Assembly (NCBI GenBank): GCA_002309195.1
Contig: DBWY01000007.1
Span: 127,465 to 191,464, forward strand
Source of the DNA: Treponema sp. UBA1226
GTDB lineage: Bacteria; Spirochaetota; Spirochaetia; Treponematales; Treponemataceae
DNA length: 64,000 nt
Direction of reading: 5' to 3'
Part shown: piece by piece, positions 23,836 to 32,294 of the stretch
Numbering within the stretch: position 1 is the first letter of the stretch
How the letters are laid out: every line of letters begins with the position of its first letter
Position numbers and translations under genes: made by a program
Notes under the pieces: generated by a model
The model's database searches: none
The model's input: only the letters and a program-made list of their open reading frames with translations
What the model was told of the DNA's origin: nothing

Positions 23836-25176
23836 ATGACGAGAAAGAGATTTTTTTACAAGCTTCCGGTAATTCAGATGAGTCTTACCATTCTCCTGGT
23901 ACTTTCTTTTGGACTTATCTTTTATCTCATTTACTGCAAACGCAAAAGCAACACCTATGTTACGTTCGTTCAGAAAACAAATGAACCTATAAGCAAAGAC
24001 TGCGACTTATACATGATTTTCTCTGTCGAAAACAATAAGTGGTGGGAACTTGAAAACCATACATTCGGTGCGCAGTACGACGGAAAATTTTTTAACAACA
24101 CAAACCATTCTTTTACAGACTGGACGATAACTGCAAAAGTTCCCAAAGGATACTGGGTAGACAGTACATGGAACGCAGATTTTTCATATAAGTTTACGGA
24201 TTCAAAACCAATTCCCCTTGAACATGTCGATTCACCTGAATATAAAAGACAGTACAGAGCCGCCGATGACGAAATCATAATGAAGAAAAATCCTTCATCC
24301 AGCGGAACAGTCGTTAACGGTAAAAACAAGACAGATGGCGAACCGTTCATGATCGGAATGATTATGTACACTCCCCACTTGTGCACGATTTCTGACATAG
24401 AAATTACAGGAAGATTTATTTACGAGCCTTCGGATTCAATTTTATTTTTCATATTGGTTGCAGGAATTGTAATTTCTTTCGTTACATTCGCTGTTCTCGT
24501 AATAATCAGACTTGCTGTAATAAACGAAATAAAATATTACGAAGTAAGACAGAAGCTCGACTCAGATATAATCGTTCAGTCATTTAAAACTTTTGCAAAC
24601 TTTGTAGATGCAAAAGACCCTTATACAAAAGGTCACTCGCTTCGCGTTGCACATTATGCCCGCGAAATTGCAAGAAGATTAAATCTTTCTCCGCATGAAC
24701 AGATGGAAATATTCTGGCTGGGACTCATGCATGATGTAGGAAAGATTTCGATAAGCGATCAGATTTTAAAAAAGCCTTCAAAGCTTACTCCAGAAGAATT
24801 TGCAGAAATCAGATCTCATGTAACGACAGGCTTTGAAATGCTCAAAGATTTTACTGCAATGCCAATGTTAAAGGAAGTTGCAAAATCGCATCATGAACAC
24901 TGGGACGGGAACGGTTACTGCGAACATCTCAAGGGACTTGAAATTCCGCTTGAAGCAAGAATCGTATGTGCATGTGATTCGTTTGACGCAATGAACTCTG
25001 ACAGATGTTACAGAAAAAAACTCCCTAAAGACGAAATAAGAAGGCAGTTTGAAATAGAAGCCGGAAAACACTTTGATCCTAAAATTGCAAAACTTATAAT
25101 TTCTATGATTGATGATAAGTTCGTAGACAAAATAGAAAATATAGATACTACCAACGACATAAATTACAAGGCGTAA
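23836..25176 (+). CDS. Membrane HD-GYP phosphodiesterase with CBM2-like outer domain
   Basis: The 446-residue protein has membrane helices at about 13-33 and 201-228, an extracytoplasmic domain between them, and a C-terminal HD-GYP domain (about 245-430) with GHSLRVAHY (266-274), the HD pair (299-300) and HHEHWDGNGYC (352-362). The GYP Pro is Cys here; the other catalytic residues are present, so cyclic-di-GMP hydrolysis is likely. The outer domain, with FFNNTNHSFTDWTITAKVPK then G near 85-105 and a second Trp at 112, reads like a family 2 carbohydrate-binding module (N, W, P-G, W in order). That similarity is by eye. It heads an operon with an ABC transporter. Confidence 0.8.
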   Translation: MTRKRFFYKLPVIQMSLTILLVLSFGLIFYLIYCKRKSNTYVTFVQKTNEPISKDCDLYMIFSVENNKWWELENHTFGAQYDGKFFNNTNHSFTDWTITAKVPKGYWVDSTWNADFSYKFTDSKPIPLEHVDSPEYKRQYRAADDEIIMKKNPSSSGTVVNGKNKTDGEPFMIGMIMYTPHLCTISDIEITGRFIYEPSDSILFFILVAGIVISFVTFAVLVIIRLAVINEIKYYEVRQKLDSDIIVQSFKTFANFVDAKDPYTKGHSLRVAHYAREIARRLNLSPHEQMEIFWLGLMHDVGKISISDQILKKPSKLTPEEFAEIRSHVTTGFEMLKDFTAMPMLKEVAKSHHEHWDGNGYCEHLKGLEIPLEARIVCACDSFDAMNSDRCYRKKLPKDEIRRQFEIEAGKHFDPKIAKLIISMIDDKFVDKIENIDTTNDINYKA

Positions 25177-25190
25177 GGGAAAATACAAGA

Positions 25191-26684
25191 ATGAAAAAAA
25201 TATTATTTAAAATTATTACAGCATTAATGCTTATAAGTTTCTTTACTTCATGCGGAAAACAAAAAAGAACAAATGATGTAGTCAGAATGAATCTGAGTTC
25301 AGAACCGGACAGTTTTTTTCCATGGAAAAGTTCAGCAGCAGACACAAAAGCAATCCTTTTTAATATTTACGAAGGCCTCATGACATTTGACAGCAAGGGA
25401 GCAATAAAGCTCTGTCTTGCAAAAAATGTTGCAGTAGATAAAACAGGACTTGAGTATACATTTACAATCCGCGATGACGTTTACTTTCATAACGGTAAAA
25501 AACTTACAGGCGAAGATGTTTTATACACTTACGAAAATCTTGCAGGCTTAAACGGAAATACTCCAAAAAGCGATGAAATGCAGATTATCAAAAATGCTTA
25601 TCTTAAAGATGAGCATACTTTTATCGTGGAATTAAAAAGTCCTTCTGCATCCTTTTTAACTTTTGCAATCCAGCCTATCCTTCAGAAAGGTTATGATGAC
25701 AACGAAAATCTTCCTGTAGGAACAGGACCATATAAATTTGCAAGCTACGAAATTCATCAGAAACTAACCCTCGAAAAAAATGAAAATTACTGGAATACAC
25801 AGAGAGAAGGCAAAATTAAGACAATTGAACTCTATGTCATTTCTGATGAAGCTTCATGCATTTCTGCAATTCAGTCTGACCAGCTTGATATTGCACAGAT
25901 GCTCATGTCAGGAAATGCAAAAACACTTTCAAATAAGTTTAATCTTGTAATGTATCCTCAGAACATGGTTCAGATTTTCGCAATGAACAATGCAATAGAG
26001 CCGTTCAACAATCCTAAGGTAAGAAAAGCAATCTGTCTTGCAATAAACAGAGATGAAATCATAAGCGGTGCAATGGATAACGCAGGAACACCGCTCTACT
26101 CAAATTTTTCACCGATACTCAATGTTTTCTATAATGATAAACTTACACAGGTTAATCAGTTCAATATAGAAAAAGCAAAGGAACTTCTTAAGGAAGCCGG
26201 ATACGAAAACGGTTTTGATCTTACGATTACAGTTCCGTCAAATTATGCAGTTCATGTTGACACGGCACAGATAATTGCAGGTCAGCTTGAAAAAATAAAC
26301 ATCCGCTGCAAAATAAACGGAATTGAATGGACAACATGGCTTTCTGACGTTTATTCAAACAGGAAGTACGAAACAACGGTAATTGCATTTGGCGGCAAAC
26401 TTGAACCAAACGACATTTTAAAACGCTATGTTTCGACTTACAAGAGAAACTTCGTCGGATTTAAAAATGAGCAGTTTGACGATTATTTTACTCAGGCACT
26501 TACAGAACTTAACGAAGCAAAAAGAATTGAACTTTATAAAGAATGCCAGAGAATTCTTGCAGAAGAATGTCCGTGTGCATTTATCTGCGACCCGAACAAT
26601 ACACTTTTGATTAAGAAAAATTTAAAAGGCTTTACATACTACCCGATTTCGTTCTATGATTTTTCAAGCCTTTATTTTGAATAA
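25191..26684 (+). CDS. ABC transporter substrate-binding lipoprotein, family 5
   Basis: The 497-residue protein has a lipobox SFFTSC with Cys at 21, then the SBP_bac_5 layout: LSSEPDSFFPWKS, NIYEGLMTFD, TFTIRDDVYFHNGKKLTGED, VGTGPYKFASYE, VRKAICLAINRDEII. Family members bind di/oligopeptides, nickel or, in some bacteria, cello-oligosaccharides. It starts 14 bases after the HD-GYP gene, behind AAGGG. The substrate cannot be told from sequence; its coupling with a CBM2-like sensor makes oligosaccharide worth testing. Confidence 0.9.
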   Translation: MKKILFKIITALMLISFFTSCGKQKRTNDVVRMNLSSEPDSFFPWKSSAADTKAILFNIYEGLMTFDSKGAIKLCLAKNVAVDKTGLEYTFTIRDDVYFHNGKKLTGEDVLYTYENLAGLNGNTPKSDEMQIIKNAYLKDEHTFIVELKSPSASFLTFAIQPILQKGYDDNENLPVGTGPYKFASYEIHQKLTLEKNENYWNTQREGKIKTIELYVISDEASCISAIQSDQLDIAQMLMSGNAKTLSNKFNLVMYPQNMVQIFAMNNAIEPFNNPKVRKAICLAINRDEIISGAMDNAGTPLYSNFSPILNVFYNDKLTQVNQFNIEKAKELLKEAGYENGFDLTITVPSNYAVHVDTAQIIAGQLEKINIRCKINGIEWTTWLSDVYSNRKYETTVIAFGGKLEPNDILKRYVSTYKRNFVGFKNEQFDDYFTQALTELNEAKRIELYKECQRILAEECPCAFICDPNNTLLIKKNLKGFTYYPISFYDFSSLYFE

Positions 26685-26718
26685 TCTGTGCAATTTTTAA
26701 TCCGGGAGTAATCTAAAA

Positions 26719-27663
26719 TTGAATTTTTTCATAAAAAAAATCATCGATTTTTTAATTACGATTTTTTTAGTTACTCTGATTACTTTTTTTACTTTTAATA
26801 TTCTCCCGGGAAATCCCGCAATTGCAATTCTTGGACCGGATGCTGACGAAGTTCAGATTGAACAGCTCGAAAAAGATTTTAATCTTGATAAACCGCTTTA
26901 TAAAAGATATTTTACATGGCTTTCGGGCGCATTGCACGGAGATTTTGGAACTTCGTACAGATTCAATAAAAAAGTAAATGATGTAATAAAGAGCGCCGCA
27001 GAAGTTACTGCTTCGCTTGCTTTTTTTACGATTTTACTTACGGCTTTTATTGCAATTCCGTTTGGAATAATACTTGCACATTATGGGAAAAATCCTTTTG
27101 TGCGCATACTGGGATTTCTCGACCAGATATGGATTTCGACTCCGGCATTCTGTACCGCAATTCTTTTAATACTAATTTTTACGGTAAAGCTGAACGTATT
27201 TCCGTCACTGGGCTTTGTACGATGGACAGAAAATCCTGCGCTTTGCTTAAAAACACTTTTTTTGCCAGCCCTCTCACTCGCCCTCGGGTCAAGCGCAATT
27301 CTTGCCCGATATCTTAAAACAGATTTTTCAGAACAGCAGATTAAAGACTATGTAAGGACTGCATACAGCAAAGGGCTCTCTTCTTTCGAAGTAAATATTC
27401 ATCATATTTTAAGAAACTCCATAATATCAGTAATAACGACCCTCGGGCTAATTCTTACTGATATACTCGGTGGAAGCATCATAATCGAAAATGTATTTGC
27501 TCTTCCCGGCATCGGAAAGCTTATAGCAGTCTCTGTTTCTTCAAGAGATTTTCCTCTTATACAGGGACTTGTACTTTATCTTGCGCTGATTACACTTACA
27601 TGTAATTTTCTCATCGATATAATTTACAGCGTAATTGATCCGCGCATAAGGAAGGCTGCATGA
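26719..27663 (+). CDS. Dpp/Opp-type ABC transporter permease (B subunit)
   Basis: The 314-residue inner-membrane protein starts at a TTG (MNFFIKKIIDFLITIFLVTL) after GGGAG. It has six helices, LPGNPAIAILGPDADEVQIE, the coupling EAA loop (RTAYSKGLSSFEVNIHHILR), and ENVFALPGIGKL, typical of DppB/OppB. It overlaps the next permease by 4 bases. Confidence 0.9.
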   Translation: MNFFIKKIIDFLITIFLVTLITFFTFNILPGNPAIAILGPDADEVQIEQLEKDFNLDKPLYKRYFTWLSGALHGDFGTSYRFNKKVNDVIKSAAEVTASLAFFTILLTAFIAIPFGIILAHYGKNPFVRILGFLDQIWISTPAFCTAILLILIFTVKLNVFPSLGFVRWTENPALCLKTLFLPALSLALGSSAILARYLKTDFSEQQIKDYVRTAYSKGLSSFEVNIHHILRNSIISVITTLGLILTDILGGSIIIENVFALPGIGKLIAVSVSSRDFPLIQGLVLYLALITLTCNFLIDIIYSVIDPRIRKAA

Positions 27664-28466
27664 AAAAATATTTTTCAAATAAAAGTTTTCTTGCAGGAAT
27701 TTCTATCCTTGCTTTCCTCCTGATTTTTCTCATTACAGGAAGTATTTTTAACTGTCATCGCTATGACGAAATAGATACATTAAATAAGTTTGCACATTTT
27801 TCGAGTGAACATCTTTTTGGAACAGATCATCTTGGACGCGATGTATTTTCCCGCATACTTGTAAGCTTGAGGATTTCTTTTTCTACAGGATTTATCGTAA
27901 TGGTTTCAGGACTCATTACAGGAATAATTCTCGGGGCCTTTAGCGGATTTTTCGGTGGAATCTGTGACAGCATAATAACTAAAATCATCGATACGCAGAT
28001 GTCTTTCCCCGGAATCCTTATTTCTCTCATGCTGATTGCAGTTTTCGGGAACACTGTCGAAATAACAATAACTGCACTTTATATAATGACGATTCCGCGT
28101 TTTACAAGAATTGCAAGAAGCGGTTTTATAAAATACAAGAATTCTATGTTTGTAACTGCAGCAAAATCAAAGGGTGCCGGTTATATGAGAATACTTTTTG
28201 TTCACATATTGCCTAATATAATGCCTGATTTAACTGTAACTGCAACATTAAATTTTTCGCTCAGTATTCTTGCTGAATCGGGCTTAAGCTATCTCGGGCT
28301 TGGAATCCAGCCGCCTCTGGTAAGCTTTGGACGCATGTTAAATGAAGGACAGCGTTTTATACTTCAAAGTCCTTCAAATGTGCTTATACCGGCGGCGTTT
28401 TTAATTCTGCTTGTTCTTTCGCTTAATCTTATGGGCGATGGAATTTCAGAAGTAAATAAAAAGTAG
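27660..28466 (+). CDS. Dpp/Opp-type ABC transporter permease (C subunit)
   Basis: The 268-residue membrane protein has FGTDHLGRDVFSRIL, the EAA loop TAAKSKGAGYMRILFVHILPN and SYLGLGIQPPLVSFGRML, which identify DppC/OppC. It begins at an ATGA overlap with the B subunit and is followed by the ATPase genes. Confidence 0.92.
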   Translation: MKKYFSNKSFLAGISILAFLLIFLITGSIFNCHRYDEIDTLNKFAHFSSEHLFGTDHLGRDVFSRILVSLRISFSTGFIVMVSGLITGIILGAFSGFFGGICDSIITKIIDTQMSFPGILISLMLIAVFGNTVEITITALYIMTIPRFTRIARSGFIKYKNSMFVTAAKSKGAGYMRILFVHILPNIMPDLTVTATLNFSLSILAESGLSYLGLGIQPPLVSFGRMLNEGQRFILQSPSNVLIPAAFLILLVLSLNLMGDGISEVNKK

Positions 28467-28479
28467 GAAAAGGTTATTT

Positions 28480-29535
28480 ATGAAAGAAGAAAATAGAGAA
28501 ACAGAAAATATCCTCGAAATAAATAATCTCTCAATCGCATTCGAAAAAAAAGAGTTTATGTCAGAAAAAGAAACTCTATATGCCGTAAAAAATTTAAGCC
28601 TCTGCATAAAAGAAAATGAATTTACAGCCCTCGTAGGTGAATCTGGCTGCGGAAAATCACTTACAGCCTTAAGTATTTTAAAACTTCTTCCCGAGACAGC
28701 ATCAATAAAATCAGGAACGATAAAATTTAACGGACGCGATATTTACAGTCTTTCTTCAGGGGAATTTAAAAATATTACAGGAAATGAAATAAGCATTATT
28801 TTTCAGGATCCGATGAGTTGCCTTAACCCGTTAAAGAAAGTTGGAGTTCAGATACGAGAAGCCGCCATCGCACATGGAAAAACAAAAAAAGAGGCAGAAG
28901 AAAAAACTCTTGAGCTTTTGCATCTTACAGGATTTGACGACCCGAAGAATATTTACAATTGCTACCCTATGGAACTTTCGGGCGGGATGATGCAGAGAGT
29001 TCTTATTGCGATGGCACTCATCAATGAACCAAAGCTTCTGATTGCAGACGAACCTGTAACGGCGCTCGATGTAACAATCCAGGCTCAGATTATGAAAATC
29101 CTTTTTGAACTTAATAAAAAATTAAAGACTTCTGTACTTCTTATAAGCCACTCACTTGATGTAGTTGCAAGCATCTGCCAGAGAGTCTATGTAATGTATT
29201 CTGGAACAATAATCGAAGAAGGAAAAACCGAAGATATCATGAAAAGCCCTTCTCATCCATACACTAAAGCACTCATCGGTGCAATTCCTGACTTTAGAAA
29301 CCGGGGTAAAAAATTAAATGTAATTGCGGGTACAGTTCCGGCTTTAAAAAACAGGGAGTATGAAAAATGCGGCTTTTATGACAGATGCGACTTTAGGATT
29401 GAACATAAGCTTAGTAACAGGTGTATGAAAGAAATCCCCGGACCATATAAAATAAGCGAAGGACATTTTGCGCGATGCTGCTTTTACAAGCCTCAAGAAG
29501 AAAAAACTGAGGAGGACAAAAATGGAATTAATTAA
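28480..29535 (+). CDS. Dpp/Opp-type ABC transporter ATPase (D subunit)
   Basis: The 351-residue ATPase has Walker A VGESGCGKSLTA, Q-loop DPMSCLNP, signature LSGGMMQRVLIAMAL, Walker B LLIADEPVTALDV and the oligopeptide-specific C-terminal extension with cysteines (CGFYDRCDF, RCMKEIPGP). The Cys cluster is common in DppD/OppD. It overlaps the F subunit by 14 bases. Confidence 0.92.
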   Translation: MKEENRETENILEINNLSIAFEKKEFMSEKETLYAVKNLSLCIKENEFTALVGESGCGKSLTALSILKLLPETASIKSGTIKFNGRDIYSLSSGEFKNITGNEISIIFQDPMSCLNPLKKVGVQIREAAIAHGKTKKEAEEKTLELLHLTGFDDPKNIYNCYPMELSGGMMQRVLIAMALINEPKLLIADEPVTALDVTIQAQIMKILFELNKKLKTSVLLISHSLDVVASICQRVYVMYSGTIIEEGKTEDIMKSPSHPYTKALIGAIPDFRNRGKKLNVIAGTVPALKNREYEKCGFYDRCDFRIEHKLSNRCMKEIPGPYKISEGHFARCCFYKPQEEKTEEDKNGIN

Positions 29536-30286
29536 AACCGTTGATTTGTCCAAAGAATATATCAGGGCAAAAAACAAAATAAAGGCTGTAGATAACGTAA
29601 ACATCAGTATCGAAAAAGGAAAAACTTACGGTCTTGTAGGAGAATCAGGCTCAGGGAAATCTACCCTCGCATCGATGCTTACTCTTCTTACAAAACCTAC
29701 ATCGGGAAAGATTTTATACGATGGAAAGGATATAAGCACATTCTCAAAAGAACAACAGAAAGAGTTTCATAAAAAAGTTCAGATTGTATTTCAAAACCCG
29801 TATGAATCGCTAAATCCTAAAATGAAGATTTCTTCGATAATCGAAGAGCCTCTCATAATACACAATATATGCAGGACAAAAGAAGAAAGAAAATATCTTG
29901 TAAATGAAATGAGGACAATGTGCGCCCTTGACTCTGCTGTTCTTGATAAATACCCTGCAGAACTTTCCGGCGGTCAGAGACAGCGTGTAAGCATAGCATC
30001 CAGTATGATTTTGCATCCAGAATTTCTTGTTCTTGACGAAGCAGTTTCGAGCCTTGATGTACTGATTCAGGCACAGATAATAAACATTTTAAAACTCATG
30101 CAAAAATCAATGAAAGTAACATATTTTTTTATTTCGCATGATTTAAATGTAATTTCCTACGTTTCTGATGAAATAGGAGTTATGTATAAAGGCAGTATAG
30201 TTGAACAGGGGAAAGCCTCTGATATTTTAAGTAATCCGTCTCATCCCTATACAAAAACACTTTTTGACACGATTAATCTAAAATAG
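29522..30286 (+). CDS. Dpp/Opp-type ABC transporter ATPase (F subunit)
   Basis: I place the start at the ATG at 29522 behind GAGGAGG, inside the D-subunit end (254 residues); an upstream in-frame start at 29468 lacks a ribosome site. It has Walker A VGESGSGKSTLA, Q-loop NPYESLNP, signature LSGGQRQRVSIASSM and Walker B FLVLDEAVSSLDV, where Ala replaces the usual Pro. It lacks the terminal Cys extension. Its end overlaps the convergent PfkB gene by 14 bases. Confidence 0.9.
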   Translation: MELIKTVDLSKEYIRAKNKIKAVDNVNISIEKGKTYGLVGESGSGKSTLASMLTLLTKPTSGKILYDGKDISTFSKEQQKEFHKKVQIVFQNPYESLNPKMKISSIIEEPLIIHNICRTKEERKYLVNEMRTMCALDSAVLDKYPAELSGGQRQRVSIASSMILHPEFLVLDEAVSSLDVLIQAQIINILKLMQKSMKVTYFFISHDLNVISYVSDEIGVMYKGSIVEQGKASDILSNPSHPYTKTLFDTINLK

Positions 30287-31181
30287 ACCCCGGAACTTCT
30301 GACATAGCGTTACGGGAAGCACACCAAGTTCCTTTTTCAATGGCTTTTTCAAGGTCAGAATTTAATACATATTCATACAAAAAGCCTGCAGAAAAAGAAT
30401 CTCCGCACGCAGTCGTATTTACAGCCCTTAACTTTTCTACAGGATGCTCTAAGAATTTACCACAGTCGGCTGCAAAAGTAGATTTTGTTCCGCGGGTAAC
30501 GATTACAATCGAAGAAAGTTCTTTACTTTTTTCGATAATTTTTTCTTTTAATACTTCATCAGAAATATCAGAATCAAGACCGAATGTCGAAATAAACTCA
30601 TCGTCATTTATTTTTATTGCAGCAGGAGTTCCGCATTTGAGGGTAGAAAGAAGATCTTTTCCGTGAAAATCTGCAAGAAAGATTTTGCCGCTTTTAAAAA
30701 TCATTTTAGAAATGCGGGAGATAAAATCATCAGAAAAATAAACAGGTCGGCTTCCTGCAATTAAAACTGCGTCGCATTCGTTTAATTCTTTTTCGACAAG
30801 AAGACAGATTTCGTTTTCTTTTGAAGTCCTGTCAAAATCAAAAGAAGGTTCCCCTACTACAAGTTCTGTCGTTGTTGCTTTTGTTCCGTCAAGAAGTGTC
30901 CAGCACTCTCTTGTAAAGCCCGGAATTTCTACATAATCGATTTTTAATCCATCAGAAGATGCAAGTTCAAGAAAAAGTTCTTTGTTTTTCTGGCCGAGCG
31001 GACATACACAGACTGCACATCCTTTCTGCATCTGGTTTAAAACGCGCGCAGAGTTTACAGCCTTGCCTGATGCGTCCTGTCTGTAATGCTTTGACCTGTT
31101 TACTTTTTCAAGTCTTACTTCATCAAAACTTACAGTGCGCTGTATAGTTGAACTTAAGCAGATACACAAAAATTTTTTCAT
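30273..31181 (-). CDS. PfkB-family sugar kinase
   Basis: The 302-residue protein resembles 1-phosphofructokinase/tagatose-6-phosphate kinases: N-terminal LCICLSSTIQRTVSFDEVRL, DASGKAVNSARVLNQM (the GGK/N motif), and the C-terminal catalytic box NTTACGDSFSAGF (about 263-275) with the base Asp. Two positions of the usual DTxGAGD box differ (NTTACGD), so substrate is uncertain. It follows the DUF554 gene by 32 bases. Confidence 0.8.
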   Translation of the reverse strand: MKKFLCICLSSTIQRTVSFDEVRLEKVNRSKHYRQDASGKAVNSARVLNQMQKGCAVCVCPLGQKNKELFLELASSDGLKIDYVEIPGFTRECWTLLDGTKATTTELVVGEPSFDFDRTSKENEICLLVEKELNECDAVLIAGSRPVYFSDDFISRISKMIFKSGKIFLADFHGKDLLSTLKCGTPAAIKINDDEFISTFGLDSDISDEVLKEKIIEKSKELSSIVIVTRGTKSTFAADCGKFLEHPVEKLRAVNTTACGDSFSAGFLYEYVLNSDLEKAIEKGTWCASRNAMSEVPGSILD

Positions 31182-31213
31182 ATATCCTTACATCCTTATT
31201 TTATTCAGCTTGT

Positions 31214-31963
31214 TTAAAAAAGATTTGTAATAAAATCCTTTATATACATAAAACCAGGCTCGCAAAGAACAAAAAGAACTACGATTAAAATCGAAGGAAG
31301 ATAATTTGCAGTCTTTATCTTTTTTAAACCAAGAAGATTTATACCGATCATTACAATCATCGCACCGCCGCAGCCCGTAATTTCTGCAAGCATCTGTTCT
31401 GTTACATACGGCTGGAGGAACGTAGAAAGAATTGTAAGAGCTCCCTGGTAAACAAGAATTGCAAGGGCAGAAAAAATTGTTCCGATACCCATAGAAGCTG
31501 CAAAGGTAATTGCCATAAATCCGTCGAGAACAGATTTTGTAAAGATTACCGTATAATCATTTCTGATTCCTGCATCAAATGAACCAAGAATCGTCATAGC
31601 TCCGACACAGAAAAGACATGAAGCATTTAAAAAAGCATAACCAAAGCTGCTTTTTACTGCAGTTCCGTCTGCACTCTGTTCTACTTTTTTCTTAAAGAAA
31701 AGCTTTTCGATGTTGTCACCAAGATTTTCGATTTTGTTATCAAGGTCAATGACAGTTCCGAGAATTCCGCCTAAAAAAAGTGAAAGGGAAAGATAAATTA
31801 CATTTTTAAACTGAAAGGCCATCTGAAGCCCGAGAATTACTGTAATGATTCCGGCGGCATCCTGAATGACAGTCGTCATTTTTCCTGAAATCTTTTTTGC
31901 AAAAGTCAATCCGATTATTGAACCGAGAATTACGGCTACACAGTTTACAAAAACAGCAGGCAT
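31214..31963 (-). CDS. DUF554 family membrane protein
   Basis: The 249-residue protein (MPAVFVNCVAVILGSIIGLT) has about seven membrane segments with glycine-rich helices (LSLFLGGILGTVIDLD, MAITFAASMGIGTIFSALAI) and an acidic loop IENLGDNIEKLF, as in the DUF554/YdfK family. Function is unknown. It probably forms an operon with the downstream sugar kinase. Confidence 0.85.
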   Translation of the reverse strand: MPAVFVNCVAVILGSIIGLTFAKKISGKMTTVIQDAAGIITVILGLQMAFQFKNVIYLSLSLFLGGILGTVIDLDNKIENLGDNIEKLFFKKKVEQSADGTAVKSSFGYAFLNASCLFCVGAMTILGSFDAGIRNDYTVIFTKSVLDGFMAITFAASMGIGTIFSALAILVYQGALTILSTFLQPYVTEQMLAEITGCGGAMIVMIGINLLGLKKIKTANYLPSILIVVLFVLCEPGFMYIKDFITNLF

Positions 31964-32025
31964 AAGTGCTCCTTATATTACAGCGCGATAATGGCATGAC
32001 AGAAGGTCATAAATCGCAGTTTTGC

Positions 32026-32059
32026 AAAAAAAAAGGATTGACTGTCTTAGTCAATCCTT
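32026..32059 (-). terminator. Intrinsic terminator after tRNA-Leu
   Basis: On the minus strand AAGGATTGACT pairs perfectly with AGTCAATCCTT (forward 32033-32043 and 32049-32059, 5-base loop), followed by eight or nine U. Confidence 0.88.
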
Positions 32060-32061
32060 TT

Positions 32062-32143
32062 TGCGGAGAACCTGACTTGAACAGGCACAGCTCTCGCCAC
32101 TAGCACCTCAAGCTAGCGTGTCTACCAATTCCACCATCCCCGC
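32062..32143 (-). tRNA. tRNA-Leu (GAG anticodon)
   Basis: Minus strand: acceptor GCGGGGA/TCTCCGC, D-arm TGGTGGAATTGGTAGACA, anticodon stem CTAGC/GCTAG with loop TTGAGGT (anticodon GAG), a long variable arm typical of Leu, T-loop TTCAAGT. CCA is not encoded. Confidence 0.92.
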
Positions 32144-32235
32144 GAAATATACGAGAATAATAATGATTTTAAGTTTTTATGTCAAGTACCAGAGACCTGA
32201 TTTTTCGTTCAAATGCATTTTGGAGTTAAAATTAC

Positions 32236-32264
32236 TTGTCTATTTTTGTTTGATTCAGTATTTT
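32236..32264 (+). promoter_or_regulatory. Candidate promoter of the 555-residue protein gene
   Basis: TTGTCT (32236-32241), 17 bases, TATTTT (32259-32264); predicted +1 near 32271, 24 bases before the ATG at 32295. Confidence 0.45.
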
Positions 32265-32294
32265 AAATAGAAATAAGGTAAAACGGGTACCAGA

